Shown here piece after piece: positions 45,632-55,407 of a stretch of DNA of 64,000 bases. The notes under the pieces are model-generated. The model was not told where the DNA came from. It made no database searches and saw only the letters and a list, made by a program, of their open reading frames with translations. How positions within the stretch are numbered: the first letter of the stretch is position 1; each line of letters starts with the position of its first letter. Source of the DNA: Pseudomonas sp. SST3 (GTDB lineage Bacteria; Pseudomonadota; Gammaproteobacteria; Pseudomonadales; Pseudomonadaceae); assembly GCF_003325755.1 (NCBI RefSeq), contig NZ_QORI02000007.1, positions 124,001 to 188,000 of the forward strand. The letters run 5' to 3'. A program made the translations under genes and the position numbers.

Positions 45632-46597
45632 ATGCGTTTCTTCTTACTGCTTGCCCTCCTCGCCATGCTCGTCCCGCACGCACAGTCACGAACGCTGCTC
45701 AACCAGACCATGGCCGTGCAGGTGCCGGATGGCACTTTGCATGGCAGCCTACTACTACCGAAGACCGGCGAGCCCGTTCCGGTTGCGCTGCTGATCGCGG
45801 GATCGGGCCCCACCGACCGGGACGGCAACAACCCGATGGGCCGCAACGATAGCCTCAAGCGACTGGCGCAAGCGCTTGCCAAGCACGGCATAGCCAGTCT
45901 GCGCTATGACAAACGCGGCGTTGGCCAGAGCCGCGCTGCAGCGCCCGATGAAAGCCAATTGAGCGTGGATAGCTACGTCACTGACGCAGTGGCCTGGGCA
46001 CGGCTGTTGAACTCGGATTCACGCTTCTCCAATGTGGTGCTGATCGGCCACAGCGAAGGCGCATTATTTGCCAGCCTGGCTGCGGCGGCTGTCGATCCCG
46101 CCGCATTGATCAGCATTGCAGGCAGCGGTCGGCCCATCGACCTGGTGCTGCGTGAGCAGCTCCAGGGCCGACTGCCGCCGCCACTGCTGGCGACCGCGCA
46201 TTACCTGATCGATGAACTCAAGGCGGAGCGCATCCACGAGCAGGTGCCGGATGCACTACAGGTGCTGTTTCGCCCCAGCGTGCAGCCCTATCTGATCTCA
46301 CTGTTTCGCCAGGATCCGGCGAGAGCCTTTGGCAACACGACCGCGCCTGCGCTGATCATTCAGGGCACGCACGACATTCAGGTCGGACGCGAGGATGCCG
46401 AAGCGCTGCAGCGAGCCCGAAAAGACGCCGAGTTGACGCTCATAAAAGGGATGAATCACGTGCTGCGCATCGTCCCGATGGATCCTGCAGGGCAAACCGC
46501 GTCCTACGATCGGCCCGAGCTGCCTATCGCTCACGCACTGACGGAACGGATTAGTCAATTCCTGCACAAACACCGCATATCGCCAGCCTCCAGTTAG
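45632..46597 (+). CDS. Exported alpha/beta-hydrolase
   Basis: 321-residue protein with a signal peptide (FFLLLALLAMLVPHAQSR) and an alpha/beta-hydrolase fold. LLIAGSGPTDRDGNNPMG is the oxyanion region, VLIGHSEGALF the nucleophile elbow (GHSEG), IQGTHDIQVG the acid region and KGMNHVLR the catalytic histidine. It resembles YqjL/YvaM-like serine aminopeptidase-family hydrolases. Substrate unknown. Confidence 0.88.
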   Translation: MRFFLLLALLAMLVPHAQSRTLLNQTMAVQVPDGTLHGSLLLPKTGEPVPVALLIAGSGPTDRDGNNPMGRNDSLKRLAQALAKHGIASLRYDKRGVGQSRAAAPDESQLSVDSYVTDAVAWARLLNSDSRFSNVVLIGHSEGALFASLAAAAVDPAALISIAGSGRPIDLVLREQLQGRLPPPLLATAHYLIDELKAERIHEQVPDALQVLFRPSVQPYLISLFRQDPARAFGNTTAPALIIQGTHDIQVGREDAEALQRARKDAELTLIKGMNHVLRIVPMDPAGQTASYDRPELPIAHALTERISQFLHKHRISPASS

Positions 46598-46665
46598 CCG
46601 CTCGTCGGCCGATACGCTTCTTGCCTGCCGCAACGACTCGACCGGAGCAGGCCCAGGACGCCGAC

Positions 46666-47451
46666 ATGACTGACAACTCACCATTACCCAACAGCGAGGC
46701 CCCCGCGCCTGACACACCGCCGCCGCATCCCTGGGCAGCGCTAACCCCGGATCGGTTTCGGTTGCTGCGCCTGGCGCCATTGCCGACCGACCGAGATACC
46801 GGTCCACGGCCGCTTAGGTTCGTTGAGCTGGCTCAAGTCGAACGGCATACGCCACAGCAGAGCCTGTTGAAGCTGTTCGTGCGGCTACCGGGTCAGGTCT
46901 TGTCGAAGAAGCACAATGTACTGGAAGTCTGGGCGGATCATCGCGCTAAAGAGCTGCGCTTCGGCCCCGATAGCGGTCTACATATAGCGCCGGTCAACCG
47001 TGGACTCGGGCGTTTTCTGCTGGCGCAGGGGGCGCTCTGGGCGCAGAAGCGTTGGGCGCACTATCTGGTTGAGGGGGGAGCGCTCCCGGCTAAGGATATA
47101 ACTGGCGAAGAAATGCGCATCCGACGCGATCATTGCCTGCTGAGCCAAGGCTTCGATGTGCTCTATCCCGAGCCTCAGCAGCTCAAGGCAACGTACGGCG
47201 CGCCTCGTGTCAGCTCGCTGCGACCCGACTGGAATACCGAGAAAGTGCAGATCATCGACCTTCAAAATGCCGCGGCGATGCTTGAACAGGCCGATCGCAA
47301 CCTCTTGGAACTGGAAACCAAGAACAGCGATATCCAGGAGCGTCTGAGCCGGTTTCGCCGCGAAGACGGCACGCTCAGGTTCACTATCGCCTGCCTCATT
47401 GCATTCGCGCTATTTCAAGCGGGGCTGTTGATGTGGATCGCGATGCGCTGA
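46666..47451 (+). CDS. Conserved membrane-anchored protein of unknown function
   Basis: About 261 residues. The N-terminus is Pro-rich and disordered-looking. The middle is a soluble domain (HNVLEVWADHRAKELRFGP; GRFLLAQGALWAQKRWAHY). A short heptad-like helix (AAMLEQADRNLLELETKNSDIQERL) precedes a C-terminal membrane helix (FTIACLIAFALFQAGLLMWI). I recall a homologue beside prmB in PAO1 (PA1679). No function recognised. ATG at 46666 with AGGA upstream. Confidence 0.8.
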   Translation: MTDNSPLPNSEAPAPDTPPPHPWAALTPDRFRLLRLAPLPTDRDTGPRPLRFVELAQVERHTPQQSLLKLFVRLPGQVLSKKHNVLEVWADHRAKELRFGPDSGLHIAPVNRGLGRFLLAQGALWAQKRWAHYLVEGGALPAKDITGEEMRIRRDHCLLSQGFDVLYPEPQQLKATYGAPRVSSLRPDWNTEKVQIIDLQNAAAMLEQADRNLLELETKNSDIQERLSRFRREDGTLRFTIACLIAFALFQAGLLMWIAMR

Positions 47452-47466
47452 TGCCGGCGCATTTCC

Positions 47467-48387
47467 CTACCGCGCGATTCGCTCACGAAACAACGCCTGA
47501 TGCTCACGGCATTGGCTTGCAGAGAGCAGAAACACCCCATGCCCCCCGTCTGAGAACTCCAACCAGGTAAAGTCCACTTCGGGGTACAGCGCCTCGACAT
47601 GCACCTGGCTGTTACCGACTTCGATGATCAGCGTGCCGGTTTCGGTCAGGTGATCTGCCGCTTCGGCCAGCAGGCGCCGTACGAGATCCAGGCCATCATC
47701 GCCGCAGGCCAGCCCCAAGGCTGGCTCATGGTGGTATTCGTCTGGCATGTCAGCGAAGTCTTCTGCGTCCACGTACGGCGGATTGGATACGATCAGGTCA
47801 AAACGTTGCTTGGGTAACCCATCGAACCCATCGCTCTGCACGGTATAGATACGATCTTCCAGGCCGTGCAGCTCGATATTTCGGTTGGCCACTTCAAGTG
47901 CCTCGAAAGACAGATCAGCCAGCACCACCTCGGCCTCGAGGAACTCGTAGGCGCAGGCAATACCGATGCAACCTGAGCCCGTACACAGATCGAGAATCCG
48001 CGCGGGATTGCCCGCCAGCCATGGCTCGAAACGGCGGTCGATCAATTGTCCGATTGGCGAACGCGGGATCAGTACCCGTTCGTCGACGATAAACGGAAGC
48101 CCGCAGAACCAGGACTGCCCGAGCAGATAAGCGGTGGGCACGCGCTCCTCGATTCTTCGGCGCAGCAGGCCCTGGAGATGATCTCGCTCATCATCTTCCA
48201 GACGGCAATCGAGATAGCTGTCGGCCATTTCCCATGGCAAATGCAGAGCGCCAAGCACCAGTTGGCGCGCCTCGTCCCAGGCATTATCCGTACCATGACC
48301 GAAGAACAATTGCTCGGCTTGGAAGCGACTGACGGCCCAGCGAATGTGATCGCGCAAGGTACGCAAGCGGGAAGGCGAAGCAGTCAC
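47467..48387 (-). CDS. prmB: Ribosomal protein L3 glutamine methyltransferase
   Basis: 306-residue SAM-dependent N5-glutamine methyltransferase. SAM motif [13 protein letters not shown] and substrate motif [16 protein letters not shown] are diagnostic, and the N-terminal helical domain distinguishes PrmB from PrmC together with [12 protein letters not shown] chose the GTG at 48387 because AGGAGA lies 7 nt upstream; a TTG at 48405 is less likely. Convergent with the previous gene by 15 nt. Confidence 0.93.
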   Translation of the reverse strand: MTASPSRLRTLRDHIRWAVSRFQAEQLFFGHGTDNAWDEARQLVLGALHLPWEMADSYLDCRLEDDERDHLQGLLRRRIEERVPTAYLLGQSWFCGLPFIVDERVLIPRSPIGQLIDRRFEPWLAGNPARILDLCTGSGCIGIACAYEFLEAEVVLADLSFEALEVANRNIELHGLEDRIYTVQSDGFDGLPKQRFDLIVSNPPYVDAEDFADMPDEYHHEPALGLACGDDGLDLVRRLLAEAADHLTETGTLIIEVGNSQVHVEALYPEVDFTWLEFSDGGHGVFLLSASQCREHQALFRERIAR

Positions 48388-48576
48388 GGCGGCATCTCCT
48401 GTCAAAAGCGCGAAAGTTTAGCCGATGCCCGCTCGACTTTCTCAGCGCATATCACCCGATATGGTGGCGTATTGCCTAATACCCACAATTCAAATGGCGA
48501 ATTCATTACCTTGGGCAGTTCACATATTGGTCATCTGGCGCCACAATCATGCCCCTCTCAAAACAAGGAGTCAGTC

Positions 48577-49170
48577 ATGTCCAAGCCACAGACCATGCTA
48601 CAGCTCAGTGGCCGCAGCTATGCACCGGCGACTCTGGCTAACGCGACCCTTGTGGTCATAGACGCTCAGGAAGAATACCGGACGGGGACCCTTGCACTGC
48701 CGAACCTGAACTCGGCGCTCGCAGAAATCGGCGGCGTGCTCGCCGCCGCTCGCGCAGCTGGCGCGCCCGTCGTGCACGTTCATCACCTTGGAATCCCGGG
48801 CGGGCTGTTCGATCCACAGGGCCTACGCGGGCAGATCATGCCGGAGGCGGCGCCGCTTCCTGGCGAAACCGTGATTGGCAAAACGCTACCCAACGCGTTC
48901 GCCGGCACCAAGCTGCACGAGTTGCTGCAGCAGCACGGCCGTCTTGATCTGATCGTTTGTGGATTCATGACTCACTCCAGTGTGAGCACCACGGTGCGCG
49001 CTGCGAAAGACTACGGATACCGCTGTACGCTGGTGGACAAGGCCTGCGCCACCCGTGATCTACCGATGGGAGACGGTGCAATTGACGCCGCACAGGTGCA
49101 TCGGATGGAGATGACCATTCTTGCAGACAATTTCGCCGTTTGCGTGAGCGACGCAGCAGCCCTGGCGTAA
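48577..49170 (+). CDS. Isochorismatase-family hydrolase lacking the usual nucleophilic Cys
   Basis: 197-residue member of the isochorismatase-like cysteine hydrolase superfamily. VVIDAQEEYRTG gives the catalytic aspartate and GKTLPNAFAGT the lysine. The motif normally reading like GFMTHxCVxxT is GFMTHSSVSTT, so the catalytic cysteine position appears to be serine. AAGGAG precedes the ATG at 48577; upstream in-frame codons overlap prmB and are rejected. Substrate unknown. Confidence 0.85.
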   Translation: MSKPQTMLQLSGRSYAPATLANATLVVIDAQEEYRTGTLALPNLNSALAEIGGVLAAARAAGAPVVHVHHLGIPGGLFDPQGLRGQIMPEAAPLPGETVIGKTLPNAFAGTKLHELLQQHGRLDLIVCGFMTHSSVSTTVRAAKDYGYRCTLVDKACATRDLPMGDGAIDAAQVHRMEMTILADNFAVCVSDAAALA

Positions 49171-49257
49171 GCCACCGAGCGGTAAAGCGTTACCTGATAC
49201 TGAATGAACCTGACCGGGCAGGTCCCGGTCTCCGCCTGTTCTGACGAGGTAACTGCA

Positions 49258-49575
49258 ATGAAACGAACCGATGGATTCGATGCACGCCGCCTTCGCCCTC
49301 GCCAACAGCGAAGCTGGGGGGCGCGACTCGCTGCAGCGCTCGGCCTGCTGCTGATTATCGTCGGTGTACTTCTGGCCGGCTCTGGCGCAGCATCGCTGTT
49401 CAGCAATCACGAAGCCGTTGTCAGCATGGCCCTCGATCGCGAGGCTGCGGTGACGCTGCTGATAACGGGCCTGATCCTGCTGCTGTTCGGCATGTTCATC
49501 AGGCGTCGCGTACGCCGCCGCTTGCGTGAACCCAGCGGCTTGAGCATGTCCCCCGGCCTGAAAAAGAAGCGCTGA
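49258..49575 (+). CDS. Small two-helix membrane protein of unknown function
   Basis: 105 residues: a basic N-terminus (FDARRLRPRQQRSWGAR), two hydrophobic helices (LAAALGLLLIIVGVLLAGSGAA and AAVTLLITGLILLLFGMFI), then a very basic tail (RRRVRRRLREP, ending KKKR). The ATG at 49258 has GAGG; a codon at 49204 is possible but has poor support. It lies between the isochorismatase-like gene and smr. No family recognised. Confidence 0.72.
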   Translation: MKRTDGFDARRLRPRQQRSWGARLAAALGLLLIIVGVLLAGSGAASLFSNHEAVVSMALDREAAVTLLITGLILLLFGMFIRRRVRRRLREPSGLSMSPGLKKKR

Positions 49576-49657
49576 TCAAGCAGCAACGACTGCCCTACAC
49601 CGTACAGGCAAGCGGCAAAAGCTTTGGGGTAAAATCGCCGGCAAACGCGGAGGCCCC

Positions 49658-50215
49658 ATGCAAGAAGACGATTTTTCCCTGTTCAAATCGGCGGTTCGCG
49701 GCGTCAAGCCGATCGAACATGATCGCGCCGACACAGGCAAACCACGCAGCAACAAAGCGCAGATAGCGACGCGGCGAGCCAATGCCGTTATCAGTGACGG
49801 CGAAACCCGCATCGATGGGCTATCCGACCAATTCGTCATCGATGTCGCGGCAGAAGATGAATTGAATTGGGTACGAGACGGCGTTCAGGACAGCCAGATG
49901 CGCAAGCTAAAAGCCGGCCAGATCCCATTCGAGGGTAGTTTGGACCTGCATGGACTGAGCGTCGAGAAGGCCCGCGAGTTGCTCTGGGACTTTCTCGCCG
50001 AAGCATGCAAATTCGAGATTCGCTGCGTACGGGTCACGCACGGCAAGGCCGCACGAATCGATGGCAAGCGTCCGCTGATCAAGAGTCATGTCAACACCTG
50101 GCTCCGCCAGCATCCGCAGGTTCTCGGTTTCACTTCCTGCCTGCCGAGACATGGCGGCACCGGTGCGGTCTATGTGATCCTCAAGCGCACCATGCTCGAA
50201 GGCCGCGACGAGTGA
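49658..50215 (+). CDS. Smr-domain protein (SmrA/SmrB-like endonuclease)
   Basis: 185 residues. A charged N-terminal region is followed by a C-terminal Smr domain with LDLHGLSVEKARELL, RCVRVTHGKA and the HGGTGAVYVILK end. Stand-alone Smr proteins are DNA or mRNA nucleases; E. coli SmrB cleaves mRNA between collided ribosomes. GGAGG lies 5 nt before the ATG, and a TAAAAT -10-like element is at about 49632-49637. Confidence 0.92.
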   Translation: MQEDDFSLFKSAVRGVKPIEHDRADTGKPRSNKAQIATRRANAVISDGETRIDGLSDQFVIDVAAEDELNWVRDGVQDSQMRKLKAGQIPFEGSLDLHGLSVEKARELLWDFLAEACKFEIRCVRVTHGKAARIDGKRPLIKSHVNTWLRQHPQVLGFTSCLPRHGGTGAVYVILKRTMLEGRDE

Positions 50216-50332
50216 TCGTCGCCTCAGGCGCCTCGATCTGCTCATTATTCATGATGCGTGACGCTTGCAGCCCAGCGGCCGACCCCCTAACCTTCGCATT
50301 CGCGCTTTTTCGCAAGCCTGACAGGTAGTCAC

Positions 50333-50878
50333 ATGTCCCTGGAAACACACTACACCGCGATCCTTGGCCAACTGGGCGAGGACGTCAACCGCGAGGGCCT
50401 ACTCGATACGCCCAAGCGCGCCGCCAAAGCCATGCAGTACCTGTGCAAGGGCTACCAGCAGACACTGGAAGAAGTCACCAACGGAGCGTTGTTCAGCTCT
50501 GACAACAGCGAAATGGTGCTGGTGAAGAACATTGAGCTGTACTCTCTGTGCGAGCATCACATGCTGCCGTTCATCGGCAAGGCTCACGTCGCCTACCTGC
50601 CCAACGGCAAGGTACTCGGGCTTTCGAAAGTCGCACGGATCGTCGAGATGTATGCCCGTCGCCTGCAGATTCAGGAGAACCTCACGCGAGAAATCGCCGA
50701 GGCGATTCAGACGGTTACTGGCGCCTGGGGCGTGGCGGTTGTCATCGAGGCGCAGCACATGTGCATGATGATGCGCGGCGTCGAGAAGCAGAACTCGTCG
50801 ATGGTCACTTCGGTCATGCTTGGACAGTTCCGCGAAAACGCCGCGACCCGCAGCGAGTTTCTCGGCCTGGTCAGGTAG
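50333..50878 (+). CDS. folE: GTP cyclohydrolase I
   Basis: 181-residue zinc-dependent type I enzyme converting GTP to dihydroneopterin triphosphate, the first step of folate synthesis. Zinc ligands are in [18 protein letters not shown] and [12 protein letters not shown]. Normal length. It follows smr by 117 nt and is followed by a strong hairpin. Confidence 0.96.
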   Translation: MSLETHYTAILGQLGEDVNREGLLDTPKRAAKAMQYLCKGYQQTLEEVTNGALFSSDNSEMVLVKNIELYSLCEHHMLPFIGKAHVAYLPNGKVLGLSKVARIVEMYARRLQIQENLTREIAEAIQTVTGAWGVAVVIEAQHMCMMMRGVEKQNSSMVTSVMLGQFRENAATRSEFLGLVR

Positions 50879-50885
50879 CCGGGCA

Positions 50886-50915
50886 GGCTGGGAGGACGGC
50901 ACGGTCCTCTCAGCC
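50886..50915 (+). terminator. Hairpin after folE
   Basis: GGCTG-G-GAGGAC at 50886-50897 pairs with GTCCTC-T-CAGCC at 50904-50915 (12 bp with one G-T) around a 6-nt loop, 8 nt past the folE stop. No T-run follows, so it may end the transcript only weakly or protect its 3' end. Confidence 0.5.
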
Positions 50916-50952
50916 CATTCCCACAGCTTATCGCTGCGTTACGCCTTCCCGC

Positions 50953-51558
50953 CTAATCGAACATACCCGCATGCCGCGGATGACTGGCAACGCGCTGTAG
51001 CCACCCACAAATTGCCGGGTAGCTGTCCAGCCGGAAACCGCCCTCCTCGGCCACATGCGTATAGGCATACAACGCGACATCCGCAATCGAGTAATGGTCA
51101 CCCACTAGATACGGCGTGCGCACCAGCTGCTGCTCCATGACGTCCAGTGCGTGGTAGCCGTCCAGCTGTTTGGCCGCATAGTCATCAAGACGATCGTCTG
51201 GCAGCCCTAGATAAACCTTGATGAACCTCGCCACTGCGATAAACGGCTCGTGGCTGTACTGCTCGAAGAACTGCCATTGCAGAACCTGAGTGCGCAGACG
51301 CGGATCCGAAGGGAGAAATTCCGACCCCTCCGCAAGGAAATTGAGGATCGCATTCGACTCCCACAGGCAGACGCCGTCCTCAAGTTCGAGCACAGGAATC
51401 TTGCCATTGGGGTTCTTTTTCAGAAAGGACTCTTCACGGCTTTCACCGCGGAGGATATCCACCGGAACCCATTCATAATCCCTACCGAGCAAATGCAGCA
51501 TCAGCTTCACCTTGTAGCAATTGCCGGACCGATGATCGCCATAAACCCTGTACGCCAT
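50953..51558 (-). CDS. Glutathione S-transferase family protein
   Basis: 201-residue GST. The thioredoxin-like N-terminal domain has SGNCYKVKLML at the expected active-site position, NPNGKIPVLELEDG (cis-proline) and ESNAILNFLAE; the C-terminal helical domain holds SIADVALYAYTHVAEEGGF. The ATG at 51558 (MAYRVYGDHRSG) has GGGGGAAG upstream. It is 37 nt downstream of the aminotransferase on the same strand. Substrate unknown. Confidence 0.9.
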   Translation of the reverse strand: MAYRVYGDHRSGNCYKVKLMLHLLGRDYEWVPVDILRGESREESFLKKNPNGKIPVLELEDGVCLWESNAILNFLAEGSEFLPSDPRLRTQVLQWQFFEQYSHEPFIAVARFIKVYLGLPDDRLDDYAAKQLDGYHALDVMEQQLVRTPYLVGDHYSIADVALYAYTHVAEEGGFRLDSYPAICGWLQRVASHPRHAGMFD

Positions 51559-51595
51559 TTCTTCCCCCTGGGGCAACGCAGCGTCCTGATATTGG

Positions 51596-52762
51596 TTAAG
51601 CCGCCTCGATCACATCGGCCTCGCGCACCACGCCGGCTAGCCGCCGTATGCCTTCTCCCAGGCGTTCTGGCGCAACATGGCTGAAGTTAAGCCGTAAATA
51701 TCCAGGATTACGCTCGGGATCGATGAAAAACGGTTCGCCAGGCATGAACACCACGTCCTGTGCCAGTGCCGGCTTCAATAAGGTGCGCGTATCCACCGGC
51801 CGCTTCACCTGCAACCAGAAGAACAGCCCACCCTGAGGAAGCTGCCAATCGGCAAGGTCGCTAAAATGCTCCTCCAGCGCCGCCTGCATCGCATCGCGGC
51901 GCAGGCGATAGAAGCGGCGCAGCTCGTTCAGGTGCGAAAGGTACTGCTCACTTCCCAGCCATTGCAGCGCCTGCCACTGGCCAATGCGGTTGGTATGCAG
52001 GTCGGCCGATTGCTTCAGCCGCAGCAGATACGGAAACAGATCCGGAGTCGCGATCAAATAGCCGACCCGTAGGCCCGGCAGCAGCGTCTTGGAGATCGTA
52101 CCGGTGTATATCCAACTTGCCTTACGCATTCGACTGACGATGGGCCGGGCGCTGCCGTCGTCGAAAACCAGCTCGCGATAGGGCTCATCTTCGATCAGAG
52201 TCACATTGAACTCATCGAGGAGCGCCGCTACCGCGTCACGTTTTTCTTCGCTATAGCGAACCGCTGAAGGGTTCTGGAACGTCGGGATCAGGTAGGCAAA
52301 GGCAGGCTTGTGCTGTTCCAGCCGTTGACGCAGCGCGACCAGCGACGGCCCATCGGCTTCCTGCGGTACCGCCAGACAATCGGCACCGAACAACTGAAAT
52401 GCCTGTAGCGCGGCCAGATAAGTCGGCGCCTCAAGTAACACCTCGGTGCCGCGATCAATGAACAGCTTCGACGCCAGATCCAGGGTTTGCTGGGAGCCGC
52501 TGACAATCAGCACCTGGCTGGCCGAACAGGCGACGCCGAGCGCACGCGCTTCAGCGGCGATGGCTTCGCGCAATGCAGGCTCCCCTTCGCTCATACCGTA
52601 CTGACCCATGCTCGCCGGCATCTGTGCCCACTCGACCCTTGGCAACATCGATTCGGCGGGAAGGCCTCCGGCAAACGACATCACCTCGGGGCGCTGCGCA
52701 GCGGCAAGAATTTCACGGATCAGCGAGCTTTTCAGGCGGTCGACGCGTTCGGAGAAGGCCAT
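51596..52762 (-). CDS. PLP-dependent class I/II aminotransferase
   Basis: 388-residue fold-type I aminotransferase of the 2-aminoadipate/valine-pyruvate-like group. The PLP lysine is in YTGTISKTLLPGLRVGY, NPSAVRYSEEKR and ALYLLQ-like PLP-contact motifs are present, and it starts MAFSERVDRLKSSLIREIL. No N-terminal GntR domain, so it is not a MocR regulator. The ATG at 52762 is preferred to 52798, which overlaps the candidate MarR operator. Confidence 0.88.
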   Translation of the reverse strand: MAFSERVDRLKSSLIREILAAAQRPEVMSFAGGLPAESMLPRVEWAQMPASMGQYGMSEGEPALREAIAAEARALGVACSASQVLIVSGSQQTLDLASKLFIDRGTEVLLEAPTYLAALQAFQLFGADCLAVPQEADGPSLVALRQRLEQHKPAFAYLIPTFQNPSAVRYSEEKRDAVAALLDEFNVTLIEDEPYRELVFDDGSARPIVSRMRKASWIYTGTISKTLLPGLRVGYLIATPDLFPYLLRLKQSADLHTNRIGQWQALQWLGSEQYLSHLNELRRFYRLRRDAMQAALEEHFSDLADWQLPQGGLFFWLQVKRPVDTRTLLKPALAQDVVFMPGEPFFIDPERNPGYLRLNFSHVAPERLGEGIRRLAGVVREADVIEAA

Positions 52763-52790
52763 GGGGCACCAGATGCAGAGTGGAATAAAA

Positions 52791-52811
52791 TGAGTCAAAC
52801 TACTTGACTTA
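52791..52811. promoter_or_regulatory. Candidate MarR operator
   Basis: TGAGTCAA-N5-TTGACTTA is a 21-bp inverted repeat (one mismatch in eight) lying between the divergent aminotransferase and marR-type genes. This is the size and position expected of a MarR-family autoregulatory site controlling both directions. Confidence 0.65.
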
Positions 52812-52841
52812 AATTACGCCTACGACCGCGAATACGTCAAT

Positions 52842-53285
52842 ATGACTGACCTAAAAAAAAGCACAATTCAGCGCCAGATCATGGAGAGCTTCTTCCTTGG
52901 GTATCAGGCTTTCACAGCCAAGCCGGACGAGATGCTTGCCCGCCGCGGACTGTCTCGAGTTCATCATCGCATTCTGTTCTTTATCGCCAGCTATCCTGAC
53001 CTCAGCGTGAAAGAGTTGCTCGGCTATCTCGGTGTAAGCAAGCAGGCACTGAACATACCGCTGCGGCAGCTCATCGAGATGCATCTGGTAGAAAGCCGAA
53101 CGGCGGAAGACGACAAGCGCAAGCGCATGCTGCGTTTCACGCCTGAAGGCGCCAAGCTGGAGCAGGCACTTAGACGGGAGCAGGTACGCCTACTCGAACG
53201 GGTATTCAAGCAAATAGGAGACGAGGCAGTAGCCGGCTGGCTAGAGGTGAACCAAGCGCTAGCGGGCGGTGCGACACAAGATTAA
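52842..53285 (+). CDS. MarR-family transcription regulator
   Basis: 147-residue winged-helix regulator. DLSVKELLGYLGVSKQALNIPLRQLIEM is the helix-turn-helix and ESRTAEDDKRKRMLRFTPEG the wing. Divergent from the aminotransferase gene, with a palindromic operator candidate between them, so it probably represses that gene and itself. The effector is unknown. Confidence 0.9.
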   Translation: MTDLKKSTIQRQIMESFFLGYQAFTAKPDEMLARRGLSRVHHRILFFIASYPDLSVKELLGYLGVSKQALNIPLRQLIEMHLVESRTAEDDKRKRMLRFTPEGAKLEQALRREQVRLLERVFKQIGDEAVAGWLEVNQALAGGATQD

Positions 53286-53504
53286 CCACGCTCGGCGCAT
53301 ATCAAGCGAAGCCTGCATAGATACGAGCCAGCGGAATCGCACTTCCAGGCGAGACGCCATCTTTTGATACAAAACGGTTGCCTGCTCAGGACCTGACAGG
53401 CAGCTACGGCCCGCTGACTGCGCCGCGCACCTTCTGCCATGAGCGTTCTATCGATGGATAAGACGAAAGTGTAAAACCTTATTCAGGACCGGGACACGGG
53501 CACA

Positions 53505-53532
53505 AAAAAGGGCGACCGAAGTCGCCCTTTTT
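53505..53532 (-). terminator. Terminator after rpsA (bidirectional)
   Basis: AAAAAGGGCGAC and GTCGCCCTTTTT form a perfect 12-bp stem with a CGAA loop. On the minus strand it ends rpsA 17 nt after the stop; on the plus strand it could also end the convergent marR transcript. Confidence 0.93.
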
Positions 53533-53549
53533 CAACTGGATTACAGAAC

Positions 53550-55235
53550 TTAGTTCTGGTTTTCCATTTGCGCGCGGATCAGATCACCAATGGTGGTCGG
53601 ACCGGCAGCTGGTTCTACGTCCTGCTTGGTACGCAGTTCCTTCATCGCGTCCTTCTCGTCCTCAACGTCTTTCGACTTGATGGAGAGGCTGATAACGCGG
53701 CTCTTGCGGTCGATGCTAATGATCTTGGCTTCGACTTCTTCGCCTTCTTTCAGGACGTTACGCGCATCTTCAACGCGATCACGGCTGATTTCAGAGGCTT
53801 TCAGTGTGGCTTCGATATCGTTACCCAGATCGATGATGGCGCCTTTGGCGTCAACTTCTTTCACGGTACCGCGAACGATGCTGCCCTTGTCATTGACGGC
53901 CGCGTAGTTGGAGAACGGATCGTCTTCCAGCTGCTTGATGCCCAGGGAGATGCGCTCACGCTCCGGATCAACCGACAGAATGACGGTGTCCAGCTCGTCG
54001 CCCTTCTTGAAGCGACGCACAGCTTCTTCGCCGGCTTCGTTCCAGGAGATGTCGGACAGGTGAACCAGACCGTCGATGCCGCCGTCCAGACCAATGAAGA
54101 TACCGAAATCGGTGATCGACTTGATGGTGCCGGAGATGCGGTCGCCCTTGTTGAACTGGCCGGAGAAGTCTTCCCATGGGTTGGACTTGCACTGCTTGAT
54201 GCCCAAGGAGATACGACGACGCTCTTCGTCGATGTCCAGAACCATGACTTCCACTTCGTCGCCGACCTGTACGACCTTCGACGGGTGGATGTTCTTGTTG
54301 GTCCAGTCCATTTCGGAAACGTGCACCAGGCCTTCGACACCCTCTTCCAGCTCGGCGAAGCAGCCGTAGTCGGTGAGGTTGGTAACACGCGCCATTACGC
54401 GAGTGTTCTCCGGGTAACGGGCCTTGATGGCAACCCATGGGTCTTCGCCCAGCTGCTTCAGACCCAGGGAGACGCGGTTGCGCTCGCGGTCGAACTTCAG
54501 CACCTTGACGTCGATCTCGTCGCCAACATTAACGATCTCGGAAGGATGCTTGATGCGCTTCCAGGCCATGTCGGTGATGTGCAGCAGGCCGTCCACGCCA
54601 CCCAGGTCGACGAATGCGCCGTAGTCGGTGAGGTTCTTGACGATACCCTTGACCTGCTGGCCTTCCTGCAGCGATTCCAGCAGCGCTTCGCGCTCGGCGC
54701 TGTTCTCGGCTTCCAGGACGCTACGACGGGAAACGACAACGTTGTTGCGCTTCTGGTCCAGCTTGATGACCTTGAACTCGAGTTCCTTGCCTTCCAGGTG
54801 AGTGGTATCACGCACTGGACGGACATCAACCAGGGAACCTGGCAGGAACGCACGGATGCCGTTAACGTCGACCGTGAAGCCGCCCTTAACCTTACCGTTG
54901 ATAACGCCCTTGACCACTTCCTCAGCTGCGAAAGCCGCTTCCAGAACAATCCAGCACTCGGCACGCTTGGCTTTTTCGCGGGACAGCTTGGTTTCACCGA
55001 AGCCATCTTCAACCGCGTCCAGCGCAACGTGAACTTCGTCACCCACGCTGATGGTCAGCTCGCCCTGCTCGTTGTAGAACTGCTCGACCGGGATGACGCC
55101 CTCGGACTTCAGACCGGCATGGACGGTGACCCAGTCACCATCGATGTCGACCACGATGCCGGTGATGATCGCACCCGGCTGCATGTCGAGGGTTTTTAGG
55201 CTTTCTTCAAAAAGTTCTGCAAAGCTTTCGCTCAT
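53550..55235 (-). CDS. rpsA: 30S ribosomal protein S1
   Basis: 561-residue protein of six S1 RNA-binding repeats, visible as recurring GxxVxGxVxxxTDYGxFVDLGG units ([53 protein letters not shown]). It brings mRNA to the 30S subunit. The ATG at 55235 ([13 protein letters not shown]) is the conserved start; the frame extends to 55280 without homology. An intrinsic terminator lies between cmk and this gene, so rpsA probably also has its own promoter. Confidence 0.98.
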   Translation of the reverse strand: MSESFAELFEESLKTLDMQPGAIITGIVVDIDGDWVTVHAGLKSEGVIPVEQFYNEQGELTISVGDEVHVALDAVEDGFGETKLSREKAKRAECWIVLEAAFAAEEVVKGVINGKVKGGFTVDVNGIRAFLPGSLVDVRPVRDTTHLEGKELEFKVIKLDQKRNNVVVSRRSVLEAENSAEREALLESLQEGQQVKGIVKNLTDYGAFVDLGGVDGLLHITDMAWKRIKHPSEIVNVGDEIDVKVLKFDRERNRVSLGLKQLGEDPWVAIKARYPENTRVMARVTNLTDYGCFAELEEGVEGLVHVSEMDWTNKNIHPSKVVQVGDEVEVMVLDIDEERRRISLGIKQCKSNPWEDFSGQFNKGDRISGTIKSITDFGIFIGLDGGIDGLVHLSDISWNEAGEEAVRRFKKGDELDTVILSVDPERERISLGIKQLEDDPFSNYAAVNDKGSIVRGTVKEVDAKGAIIDLGNDIEATLKASEISRDRVEDARNVLKEGEEVEAKIISIDRKSRVISLSIKSKDVEDEKDAMKELRTKQDVEPAAGPTTIGDLIRAQMENQN

Positions 55236-55308
55236 GTGTATTCCTGCTGTTTTTCGGGCGAGGATCCGCCCAATCTCCACATCCCAGATAACGTGGGTTC
55301 ATTCATAT

Positions 55309-55350
55309 AAAAAAAGGCCTGTGGGACTAGCTCTGGTCTCCCACATGCCT
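55309..55350 (-). terminator. Terminator or attenuator between cmk and rpsA
   Basis: On the minus strand AGGCATGTGGGA pairs with TCCCACAGGCC (one mismatch or bulge) across a 12-nt loop, followed by seven T residues (55315-55309). It would stop or reduce read-through from the serC-cmk operon into rpsA. Confidence 0.82.
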
Positions 55351-55407
55351 CCTTGTTAACAGTCCTGAACCTCAGGAACCGTCGAGCCGCCCTGTGGCAG
55401 CCAGTCA

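Noticed and set aside
53568..55199. 543-residue plus-strand open frame
   Set aside because: Antisense to rpsA in full; its length is a by-product of rpsA codon use and repeats.
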